Of a stretch of DNA of 47,393 bases, positions 39,266-47,250 are shown piece after piece (the first letter of the stretch is position 1; every line of letters starts with the position of its first letter). The DNA is taken from assembly GCF_937958975.1 (NCBI RefSeq), contig NZ_CALGRE010000024.1:1-47393 (forward strand), given 5' to 3'. The notes beneath the pieces were generated by a model. It was not told the origin of the DNA. It saw only the letters and a program-made list of their open reading frames with translations, and searched no databases. A program made the position numbers and the translations under genes. This DNA comes from an uncultured Eubacterium sp. Lineage in GTDB: Bacteria; Bacillota; Clostridia; Lachnospirales; Lachnospiraceae.

Positions 39266-39305
39266 AGCATCAATCAGAAGTGAAAACACTTCTGGTTGAT
39301 GCTAA
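39264..39305 (-). terminator. Strong hairpin after the GH76 gene (no clear U-tract)
   Basis: A 19-bp stem with one G-U-type mismatch (39287-39305 with 39264-39282) and a 4-base loop begins 43 bases past the stop at 39348. On the minus strand it is followed by AGGTTGAAAG rather than a T-run, so it may stabilise the 3' end or belong to the structured leader downstream instead of terminating. Confidence 0.5.
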
Positions 39306-39347
39306 ACACAAAATTTAAAACAATTTCCTCTTCTCGCAATTCATTTG

Positions 39348-42300
39348 CTATTCCATCATATCTGGTTTTGCAATAGAACTTCCCCAATTGTAATCTACTT
39401 CTTTGAAACTACTATCTACAACCTTAAGAATATTATTGTATAAATACTGATGATCATCATAAGTATTCATTTTCTTTTCTTTATAAAGAGTGCTTGCAAC
39501 ACTAAATACAGAATATTCTTTCACATTACTGTAAACATAACTTCCATCATCTAATATTGCATAAGCTCTTACTTTATACTCTGCCGAATATTCTGCCGCA
39601 GTAAATGAACCAAACAATGTAGTTCTCACAAAATAAGTTGCTGTTTCGGAGGTTCCAAGCACGTAGTCACATGTTCCATTCGATGTAGAATCCAGTGACA
39701 TAACATAATTGCTCTCTGAATTTACCTTCATGTCATCATCCGATATATTGAAGCTTTGTTCATTCACCTTGTTCACACCATAGACAAGTCCCCATCCTTT
39801 TACTTCTTTTCCATTAATTGTTGACTCTACAGAGCCGACAACTCTGCTTCCCTTTAATGTCGTACTAATCTGGTAACCTTCTATCTTGATGCGGTCACTT
39901 ACTTTAATAGCATCCGGGTCTTCTGTTGTTGGTTCTACATATTCCTCGTTACTAAATACAAAGTAATCAATATTTCCAACAAACGTTTTTCCTGCATCCG
40001 GTGTAAACTTTAAGTATATACTATGTGTTCCTTCTGATATGTTTGTATTCAATGAAAACTGTTTTTCAACATATGTATTCCAGTCATTAGCAGCTGTAGC
40101 TGTCAAATAAAATTCTCCGACCGGACTTCCATCCATATTATCTAAATATAGCGAAACCTTTCCGGTAGCATTGCTGCCATTAACAGCATATTTTAATTTA
40201 ATACTTCTCGCCATTTTATTAAATTTGACATAATCATATCTTGCCCATTCCCCATTATTGGTATTTCCAAGATATGTATCATAATTGATAGTACCCTCAT
40301 ATGCATCAGGAGTTTCTCCCTCAATATTTGAGAAAGCATCTCTAAATGCACTCTCAGTCAGAACTGCTCCGTCCGGTACGAGCCATTCTCCATTCATTGT
40401 CTCAAAATGGAATGTCTCCCATGCTCCACCTATACTATCTGAGACTGAAAGCACTTTCTTATCTCCATTCGGGTCAACCGCTAAATACTTTCCGTTTGCT
40501 ACAGATTTGATTGCTACCTGTTTGCTGTCAGAATCATCTCTGGCAAATCTTTCAATAATAAATTTCTCACCATTGTTTATGGCATTTGTATTCGCAGTAA
40601 GATACGCACCCTCACTTACCATGCAGATATATTTTCCCGAAATATATGACTTGAAGGAAACTGTTCCATCATTATTCTTAATAACCATGAACTGTTCCCA
40701 CTCATCTCTATTGCTGCTGGATGCTACGATTGTAGTATCATTACTGCCATCTTTACACTGCGCATACTGGTTTGAGGAATCAGACTTTAAGAACAAATAT
40801 CCCTGATTATCATTTGTTGCTTTCGTAAACTTAAAGTAATCAAAGTTACATACATATGATGTGTCTGCCTTAAACACAACGTAAACATTCTGTACACCTG
40901 TAATTCTTGCAGTATCAATTGTAACTTCCTTCCAATTCTGCCATGTACCTGTATTTTCGATAGAGGCTTTTGCAATCATAGGTCCGCTTGTACTTCCAAG
41001 CCTAAATTCAACGGTACCATTTACACCTTCTTTTTCTGTTGGCCTTGAATACTTAAATGTTAATTTTGATGCGCCTGTACTTCCAAAATCAATATTATAG
41101 TATGCTGCATAATTACCATTTTTCACACCGCCGAGACTTCTTCCACCGCTTGTTCCACTGGAATTTTCTGAGATAAGTCCCTTACAATAATTCAAATCTT
41201 CTGCTTCAATATTAGAATAAGCATCTCTTTCTAACTTATCGGCATATGTCGGAACATTCGCCATAAGTGAAATTGCATTATACGCTGCAAAAGAATCCCA
41301 GTCAGCATTCTCTGCCGCTTTCTTTTGCCAGGAACACTGCATAATTCCCTGACTGTTTCTGTTCATCCATGCAACTTTTGTATTGTCCTTAAAGAATGAC
41401 AAGTATTCACCCTTATTGAAATCAACAATAAACTTTCTCATATATCTCATCAGAATACCTCTCATACCCGAAAGGTCTCCTGAGTTTGTATTTTCCTCTT
41501 TTAAGATATTTCCATTACACAGATATCTGTAAACGGCCTTAACCGCATTGCATGCATCATCATAATATTGCTGTGTTCCATATTTTTCATAGAGCATTGT
41601 CGCTGCACCTATAAAAGTACCTTGATTATATGTAGAACACCAGGAGTTTGATGCTGTATCCCAAACATGTCCGGCGTCATCTCCCTCAGATATATACATT
41701 TTGCTATTGCGCCATGAGTCGAAAACGCCTTTGGCTTTCTGATAATAACTCTCGTCACCAGTCGCAATCGCAAGATAGCATGCCCCAACTGTAGCCGGTC
41801 CGTTAATACAGGAGTTTGTTCCTTCTCCTCTACCATTTTCATGAGACCATCTGATAAGTCCATCTGTTCTTCCTGCTGTACCTCTTGCATACATAAAATC
41901 CCAGTTTTTCTTAGCAATATCTAAATATCTCTGTTCCCCAAATAAAAGATATGCTCTTACCGAATCGAGAACTGCCCACGCGATATCGTCATTAAAATCA
42001 TTGTTTGTCCAGTAATCACCATTTCTGGCAATAAAATCATTGTAAGTTCCTTCAAACAATTCTTTATAAATACCTTTTCCCGTATTCTCATATCCGTCAA
42101 GCATTGCCTCCATAACTTCTGCAATTCCCCAGAAGCCACCACCGAGACTATTGTATCCCGTTGTACTGTTTTTCACAAAATATTTATTCTTAAAAGCTTC
42201 CAATGCCTGATTTGCCATGGATTCTGTAAATGTAGCATCATCCGCATTACTTTTCTGTATTCTCCAAATCTGGCGTGGTTCATATTCTACCGCTTTTGCC

Positions 42301-42830
42301 TTTGTCCAGAGCCTTACCTGAGCGCCATCTTTATCTCTCTTATCCGAATCACTGATAACCTCAGCATACTCCTCCTCACCATTATCATTTTTAACCGCCG
42401 AGACAATATAGTAACATCCGGCATAAGTTCCTGATGTGATTGGCACTAATTTCCATCTGTAATTATCAGAATTGTCATTGCCATTCAAATCCATATTATC
42501 TCCATTATTTTTTCCAGTAATCTTAATGCTTTTGCCGGAGACAATATTCGTTATATTATAATAGTTCCCTGTCTCCTTTAACGTCCATCTTGCAAGATTA
42601 CTCATTGCATCTGTGTTCCATACGACACAGTTCGCATAAAATGTTGAAAGGTCTGTCTGCGTGATAGCTTTCCCATTATATGCGGAAACAATGGTATATG
42701 TACCACCGTTTTCAATTCCTGATGCCGCCGCTTTAACATCTACATTATTTCCCATTCCTCCTATAGGAAGTAATGTTATTGTGAGCGTTAACACCAAAAG
42801 TAATGAAAATAGTTTTTTCCACTTTTTCAT
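39348..42830 (-). CDS. Secreted GH76 alpha-1,6-mannanase-like protein with ricin, fascin-like and CBM6 modules
   Basis: 1160 residues, with GGAGG seven to eight bases before the ATG. The signal peptide ends near 34. A ricin-type beta-trefoil (about 36-192) precedes a catalytic (alpha/alpha)6 domain (about 200-530) in which NDDIAW carries the adjacent aspartates D281-D282 characteristic of GH76, together with GGGFWGIAEVMEA and TYNQGTFIGA motifs. GH76 enzymes cleave alpha-1,6-mannose backbones as in yeast mannan. CBM6 (about 540-680), a fascin-like beta-trefoil (about 680-835), CBM6 (about 850-975) and the short shared domain (about 980-1160) follow. The operator-like 14-mer at 42780-42793 lies inside the signal-peptide codons. 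The 91-base gap to the GH16 gene holds a hairpin and a TATAAT without a good -35 box. Confidence 0.92.
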   Translation of the reverse strand: MKKWKKLFSLLLVLTLTITLLPIGGMGNNVDVKAAASGIENGGTYTIVSAYNGKAITQTDLSTFYANCVVWNTDAMSNLARWTLKETGNYYNITNIVSGKSIKITGKNNGDNMDLNGNDNSDNYRWKLVPITSGTYAGCYYIVSAVKNDNGEEEYAEVISDSDKRDKDGAQVRLWTKAKAVEYEPRQIWRIQKSNADDATFTESMANQALEAFKNKYFVKNSTTGYNSLGGGFWGIAEVMEAMLDGYENTGKGIYKELFEGTYNDFIARNGDYWTNNDFNDDIAWAVLDSVRAYLLFGEQRYLDIAKKNWDFMYARGTAGRTDGLIRWSHENGRGEGTNSCINGPATVGACYLAIATGDESYYQKAKGVFDSWRNSKMYISEGDDAGHVWDTASNSWCSTYNQGTFIGAATMLYEKYGTQQYYDDACNAVKAVYRYLCNGNILKEENTNSGDLSGMRGILMRYMRKFIVDFNKGEYLSFFKDNTKVAWMNRNSQGIMQCSWQKKAAENADWDSFAAYNAISLMANVPTYADKLERDAYSNIEAEDLNYCKGLISENSSGTSGGRSLGGVKNGNYAAYYNIDFGSTGASKLTFKYSRPTEKEGVNGTVEFRLGSTSGPMIAKASIENTGTWQNWKEVTIDTARITGVQNVYVVFKADTSYVCNFDYFKFTKATNDNQGYLFLKSDSSNQYAQCKDGSNDTTIVASSSNRDEWEQFMVIKNNDGTVSFKSYISGKYICMVSEGAYLTANTNAINNGEKFIIERFARDDSDSKQVAIKSVANGKYLAVDPNGDKKVLSVSDSIGGAWETFHFETMNGEWLVPDGAVLTESAFRDAFSNIEGETPDAYEGTINYDTYLGNTNNGEWARYDYVKFNKMARSIKLKYAVNGSNATGKVSLYLDNMDGSPVGEFYLTATAANDWNTYVEKQFSLNTNISEGTHSIYLKFTPDAGKTFVGNIDYFVFSNEEYVEPTTEDPDAIKVSDRIKIEGYQISTTLKGSRVVGSVESTINGKEVKGWGLVYGVNKVNEQSFNISDDDMKVNSESNYVMSLDSTSNGTCDYVLGTSETATYFVRTTLFGSFTAAEYSAEYKVRAYAILDDGSYVYSNVKEYSVFSVASTLYKEKKMNTYDDHQYLYNNILKVVDSSFKEVDYNWGSSIAKPDMME
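42780..42793. promoter_or_regulatory. LacI/GalR-type operator-like site within the coding start
   Basis: TGTGAGCGTTAACA is identical to the site at 24087-24100 but here falls 37-50 bases inside the GH76 gene, about 60 bases downstream of a TATAAT (minus strand) in the intergenic gap. Repressor roadblock sites downstream of a promoter are known. A chance match in a leucine/threonine-rich signal sequence is possible. Confidence 0.4.
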
Positions 42831-42854
42831 CCTATCTCCTCCTTTTATTATATT

Positions 42855-42894
42855 ATTTTTAAAGGAGCCAAATCCCTTTGGGGACTCAGCTCCT
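42855..42894 (-). terminator. Hairpin terminator after the GH16-CotH gene
   Basis: The minus strand reads AGGAGC...GCTCCT (42889-42894 with 42863-42868) with an inner six-pair stem AGTCCC/GGGATT, then TTTAAAAATAATA. The U-tract is interrupted, so some read-through into the GH76 gene 25 bases on is likely. Confidence 0.6.
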
Positions 42895-42921
42895 CATTGG
42901 TACAATTAGTGTGCTGTATCA

Positions 42922-45900
42922 TTATTTCACGATTATACTACTCCAATTATAATCGCCCTCTTTATAACTGCTATTAACATATTTCAATATTTTATTATAT
43001 AAGTAATCATATGTACTCTTATTTGTCACACGCTGATTCTGATAGATATAATCTGCTACATCATATATCGTATATGAATCTACATCACTATATACAATAC
43101 TTCCATCTGCCAGTTTCGCATATGCTCTCACATAATATTTTGCTGTAAATGCAGCTGCCGAAACATTGTCTGAACCATCCCCTGCATCGCAACTCATTGT
43201 CATTACATAATAAGATGCTGTTTTTGAATCTCCTAAAACATCTGAAATTTTACCCGCATCTGTTGCCGCAAAATTCTTAACATATTGACTTGATGAATCA
43301 TATACAATATCAGATTCCGTGATAGGATTATTTCCATATGCAAGTCCATATACAAGTCCCTTCTCTGTCACTTCCTGTCCGTTAACAGTCGGCTCTACCT
43401 GATAAACAACTCGCATTCCCATGTTTCCATCAATTCCATTTAATGTAGATGTCATCTGATAACCTGTTAACGCAACGTCACTGCTTGTTGGCTGAACTTT
43501 TCCGGCTTCATCGTAATCAATTCCCCACTGTGAACATAACCACTGGTTTCTCTCTTTCAACCAATTTTCTAAATAATCAATATGCTGTTCATATGTGTAA
43601 TTGATATATGGTGATAATGTATTATAACCATATGGATAATAATTATATTCTGCTGAATCAGGCTGAGATTCGCTCCATCCTGCTCCACCTTCGCTTATCG
43701 GTGAATAGTTTCTGTCCTTTGATTTGCCCATATACGCCAGGTTCTTATCAATCTGGCTGATACCCAAATCATTTTCCTTGTAAATATTCTGAATCTTTGG
43801 CTGCATAGCCTTATACTTAGCAATTACTTTATTCTTAAAGGTATTGTTTCGCATCAAATGACCAAACCAAGTATTCACTTCCTGACCTCTAAATGTGTCT
43901 GTTCTTCTACAATCTTCTACAGACGAATTTCCGGATGAAAGGTCAAAATCCCACAATGGTCCTGCATGTATAATAGGGGTTCCATTTGCATCTTTCTTGA
44001 TATAGAATTTTACGGAACTATAACCAAAGTCTACTGTTCTAAATAATTCATTTACAATATACATATCTACAAATGAATCTACATCAATATAATCAAACAC
44101 CTTGTCTGATGTCGTCTGTTTTAAAGCATTTTCAAATGTAGAAAGTGTATTTACCCAATTATTGTATTTTGTAGTATTAGAAGCGTCAAAATCTTCTGTC
44201 GCAAATCTTGCACCCAATTCTGTGGTATGATACACTACCTCGTCTTCAACTCTGTCAGCTTCCCATTCAAACAGCATTTCCTGGTCATCTTCTTCATTAT
44301 AGTCAACTCCTGACCTGCCATTCTCCGCCGGCTCACTGATAAGGAATGTACCCATTAATTTTCCATTCAAATACAAATCTGCATAGTGTTCCTCCGGAGT
44401 AGCAACACCACCAAGTTCCTTTCCAAGGTCCATTGCCAATTTGTTTCTCATCAAAGTCTTATCAAATGCGTTTGCTAAAAGACACCATTTTTTTCCTTTT
44501 GCCGCTCCGGCAAATACTTCTTTCTTAGAGTTAAATGAGATATTGTATGCAGGCTTATCTGCGAGAGATGTTGAATTTCCTCTTAATTTTATTGTTCCTG
44601 CATCACTTACTGAATTAATGGCATCTTCTCCACTAATAATTGTAATTGTTGCCGGTGTCTTAACCGGTTTTGTTATTGTAGGGTTGTCCTCATCTGTTAC
44701 TACATAGATTCTTGTAATATCAGATGGGTCTTTACTCATGTCATGAGTCTCTTTTTCTGTTGGTGCCTCTGTTGTTGGAGGTTCTGTTGGATTTTCCACA
44801 TCCCCTGAACCATTCTTTTTAACATCAACACTTCCAAGCAATGTTCCATCCTGTGTATAATATCTCACTGTCGATGTTCCGGAAAGAGCTGACAAATAAA
44901 CGACTGCTCCCGCTCCGCTTATAGCTACTGCTTCTGTTCCAACACGGCTTCCGTTAATTGTTACATATCCAATTGCCGTGTTTGTTGTCATATATATTCC
45001 ATCTGCATTTGCAAATCCCGGATGTTGTACATTTACAATACTCATATTGTTTGCATTTGCGTATGAATATGTATTATTTGAATTGTCTACTACAACCCAG
45101 TTATTGTCGCCTGTACTCTGAGCCGGGGTTGTCTGTTCTGTTTTCTTTGATGTTGTCTCGTCGACACTCTGAGTAATGTCTGTCAATGTTACATTCTTAA
45201 AGTTCAATGTAGTACCCGCTGTGACCTTGCCTAAATCAAACATAAACTGCACTGTACTATTTCCCGGTGTATATGTTCCTGAATAAACATTATCTCCTGC
45301 TGCAAGAGTCTTTGTTTCAAAAGTATGGTCTCCCACTTCATCTTTCATAAGCACCGCTGCTCCTGCCTGACTGGAGTTTACTGTTACATTATACTTATAT
45401 GTATGACCCGGTGTAACATTTATTGGCTGCGTATGTGCATTAAGCCCCCAGTCCTGCTGATTACTTGCCGTAACTTTCAATGAAAAATCATTCAGACTGG
45501 AACCGCCTTTATATCTTGCCGCTGCTCCTGCCCAGGAAGCACCAACATAATAATTCCACTGTCCCACATTAATGTTAGAATCCGTTCCACATGCTGTATA
45601 TCCGTCCTGAACCTGCGTAGGCTGCGTGATATTTTCCGATTTTTTATTAATTCTAAAATTAGAATCTGTTCCCTGATAGATTCGAACATAATCTACATAC
45701 ATTGTCGCATTAGAAAAACTATTGCTTACAGTCTGATACTGTGTAAATGGGGTATTTGGTCCACCAATTGCAAGATTTAAAAGAATATAATGTTCTCTCT
45801 GAAATTCTTCCATTGCTGCGCTGTTAATATACATTGTTTCATAACATGTATCATCAACATACCATTTCATCATGTCCTCATACCATTCCACTGAATATCT

Positions 45901-46545
45901 GTGCCACTGGTCAATACTTCCGATATTTCCGAACTGTCCGTTTGTCTCACTTCCAGCCCAAACATGATTATAACCATCCCATAATCCTGTACCAGGATTC
46001 CAGTGGAGTGTACCGATAACCACACCTTCTGTGTTTCTATGTTCCATGATGTCAATCTCACCGCAGTTCGGCCAGTTGCCCTGTTCACCCATCATCCAGA
46101 ATGCCGGCCATACACCTGACTGACTTCCATTCTCAACTTTCATTTTACATTCGATTTTTCCGTACTTAGCAAACTGTTTTCCTTTTGTGGTAAGTCTTCC
46201 GGATGTAATCTGTCCATTCTCTCTCTGTGCTTTAATTGCAAGACATCTTCCATCACTGGACTGTGAATCCCATGACATATCTGCAATATAAACATTATTT
46301 CTACTTGTTGTATAGTTCTGTATTTCATTATTTCCCCATCCGCCATTACCGGTATCATAGTTCCATATAGAAGTGTCTACACCACTTCCTACACTCTGAT
46401 TGAAGTCTTCGCTCCAAACCAATTTCCATGAACCGCTTCCTTGTCCTGACGTTACAGCCGCATTCACGTTCTGCGCCGGTGAAAATTGTAGTCCGGCAAC
46501 TACTATGGCAATAGCTGTAATCATCGATATTACTTTCTTAAACAT
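42922..46545 (-). CDS. Secreted GH16 laminarinase fused to CotH kinase-like domain
   Basis: 1207 residues; AAGGAG precedes the ATG by seven bases. The signal peptide ends at about 30. The GH16 domain (about 38-292) carries the catalytic EIDIMEH (E163, D165, E168), with WSEDF, NEIQNY and GVWPAFWMM motifs typical of beta-1,3-glucanases (laminarinases). Next are a CBM4/9-like jelly roll (about 328-455), a W-V/TYSYAN unit (about 480-580), a T/E/P-rich linker, a CotH kinase-like domain (about 605-1000; KLRGNST, LLANAFDKTLMRNKLAMD, WDFDLSSGN near 863) and the short shared domain (about 1025-1207). Endo-acting hydrolysis of beta-1,3-glucan is expected from the family; the kinase part has no known partner. 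Its CotH and jelly-roll parts are close relatives of those in 24366-28991. It has its own candidate promoter. Confidence 0.94.
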   Translation of the reverse strand: MFKKVISMITAIAIVVAGLQFSPAQNVNAAVTSGQGSGSWKLVWSEDFNQSVGSGVDTSIWNYDTGNGGWGNNEIQNYTTSRNNVYIADMSWDSQSSDGRCLAIKAQRENGQITSGRLTTKGKQFAKYGKIECKMKVENGSQSGVWPAFWMMGEQGNWPNCGEIDIMEHRNTEGVVIGTLHWNPGTGLWDGYNHVWAGSETNGQFGNIGSIDQWHRYSVEWYEDMMKWYVDDTCYETMYINSAAMEEFQREHYILLNLAIGGPNTPFTQYQTVSNSFSNATMYVDYVRIYQGTDSNFRINKKSENITQPTQVQDGYTACGTDSNINVGQWNYYVGASWAGAAARYKGGSSLNDFSLKVTASNQQDWGLNAHTQPINVTPGHTYKYNVTVNSSQAGAAVLMKDEVGDHTFETKTLAAGDNVYSGTYTPGNSTVQFMFDLGKVTAGTTLNFKNVTLTDITQSVDETTSKKTEQTTPAQSTGDNNWVVVDNSNNTYSYANANNMSIVNVQHPGFANADGIYMTTNTAIGYVTINGSRVGTEAVAISGAGAVVYLSALSGTSTVRYYTQDGTLLGSVDVKKNGSGDVENPTEPPTTEAPTEKETHDMSKDPSDITRIYVVTDEDNPTITKPVKTPATITIISGEDAINSVSDAGTIKLRGNSTSLADKPAYNISFNSKKEVFAGAAKGKKWCLLANAFDKTLMRNKLAMDLGKELGGVATPEEHYADLYLNGKLMGTFLISEPAENGRSGVDYNEEDDQEMLFEWEADRVEDEVVYHTTELGARFATEDFDASNTTKYNNWVNTLSTFENALKQTTSDKVFDYIDVDSFVDMYIVNELFRTVDFGYSSVKFYIKKDANGTPIIHAGPLWDFDLSSGNSSVEDCRRTDTFRGQEVNTWFGHLMRNNTFKNKVIAKYKAMQPKIQNIYKENDLGISQIDKNLAYMGKSKDRNYSPISEGGAGWSESQPDSAEYNYYPYGYNTLSPYINYTYEQHIDYLENWLKERNQWLCSQWGIDYDEAGKVQPTSSDVALTGYQMTSTLNGIDGNMGMRVVYQVEPTVNGQEVTEKGLVYGLAYGNNPITESDIVYDSSSQYVKNFAATDAGKISDVLGDSKTASYYVMTMSCDAGDGSDNVSAAAFTAKYYVRAYAKLADGSIVYSDVDSYTIYDVADYIYQNQRVTNKSTYDYLYNKILKYVNSSYKEGDYNWSSIIVK

Positions 46546-46588
46546 AACCCGTCTCCTTATAAATTTTTATTCAAACCTTGTCTATAAT

Positions 46589-46617
46589 AGATTACCATAC
46601 CTACATTTATTTCACAA
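46589..46617 (-). promoter_or_regulatory. Candidate promoter of the GH16-CotH gene
   Basis: The minus strand shows TTGTGA (46612-46617), 17 bases, then TAATCT (46589-46594), located between the upstream terminator and the GH16 start. Both boxes are imperfect but spacing is ideal. TTTCACAATGAAA (46610-46622) overlaps the -35 box as a small palindrome. Confidence 0.5.
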
Positions 46618-46647
46618 TGAAAGTTGAAAATTCCGAACCCTATACTA

Positions 46648-46680
46648 AAAAAATCGCACCTGCCATAGTGCGATTTTTTT
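46648..46680. terminator. Bidirectional terminator
   Basis: AAAAAAATCGCAC and its reverse complement GTGCGATTTTTTT flank an 8-base loop. On the minus strand it ends the lysine-rich protein gene 18 bases past its stop and separates it from the GH16 unit. Confidence 0.92.
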
Positions 46681-46697
46681 CTCTTTTTTTCGATACT

Positions 46698-47225
46698 CTA
46701 TTTTTTTATGTTTATTTTTTTAGCTTTTGACCATTTTCCTTTATATGCTTTTTTACCAACATACTTTACCGCTTTGGCTCTTACATATAACTTCTTTTTT
46801 CCTTTAAGCTTTTTACTCTTAATTGTAAATTTTACTTTCTTTACAGTCTTCTTTACCAGTACCTTTTTAAAGTTCTTTGATTTGGAAATCTGTACCTGAT
46901 ATTTCTTTGCTCCCTTAATTTTCTTCAGGGAAACTTTTACCTTATTGGAGGATTTTGACTTCTTTGCCGACTTTACTTTTGTTTTTCCAACCTTCACAGA
47001 TGTCTGTTTTGAAGGTGTCTGCGGTTTCTTAGTTGTCTCATCCTTATGTATCGGTAAATCATGACTTCCATCAGGCGTAGTAAATAAATCTGCCCAAGGA
47101 TTTGTTATAATGTCGCCATCGATTTCCTTTCCCGTCGTATCTGTGCTAAAAGAAATCATTCCTACGGTTCCCAATGTCAATGCTGCCAGCACGGCATACA
47201 TTGCTATCTTTTTATATATCTTCAT
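46698..47225 (-). CDS. Secreted lysine-rich FN3-like protein
   Basis: 175 residues. AGGAGG lies before the ATG and residues 1-30 form a signal peptide (MKIYKKIAMYAVLAALTLG). A D/T/P-rich segment (about 35-75) is followed by a single strongly basic FN3-like repeat (about 85-175: KKIKGAKKYQVQISKSKNF, KKLYVRAKAV, KWSKAKKI). Such repeats occur at the ends of many Lachnospiraceae secreted proteins and may bind anionic wall polymers; that role is inference. It directly follows a paralogue of which only the end is in the window, with 25 bases between, so the two probably form an operon. Confidence 0.85.
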   Translation of the reverse strand: MKIYKKIAMYAVLAALTLGTVGMISFSTDTTGKEIDGDIITNPWADLFTTPDGSHDLPIHKDETTKKPQTPSKQTSVKVGKTKVKSAKKSKSSNKVKVSLKKIKGAKKYQVQISKSKNFKKVLVKKTVKKVKFTIKSKKLKGKKKLYVRAKAVKYVGKKAYKGKWSKAKKINIKK

Positions 47226-47250
47226 TTTTCCTCCTGACGTTAAACGAAAA

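Noticed and set aside
40285..40806. Plus-strand open frame of 173 codons inside the GH76 gene
   Set aside because: It runs antisense to a strongly supported coding region with clear domains, has no recognisable motif, and its amino-acid make-up reflects the complementary frame.
42831..42921. Further copy of the small peptide between the GH16 and GH76 genes
   Set aside because: The gap is only 91 bases, holds a hairpin and ribosome site, and no frame contains the YxxPE motif; the 39152-39347 gap also has only a 9-codon frame.
477..46545. Cellulosome (dockerin/cohesin) system
   Set aside because: I looked for the paired D-x-N-x-D-G calcium-loop repeats of dockerins and found none; the shared terminal domain has a different pattern.
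477..46545. Sortase-anchored surface proteins
   Set aside because: No protein ends with LPXTG-like motif, hydrophobic stretch and basic tail, despite Cna-B-like and adhesin-like regions.
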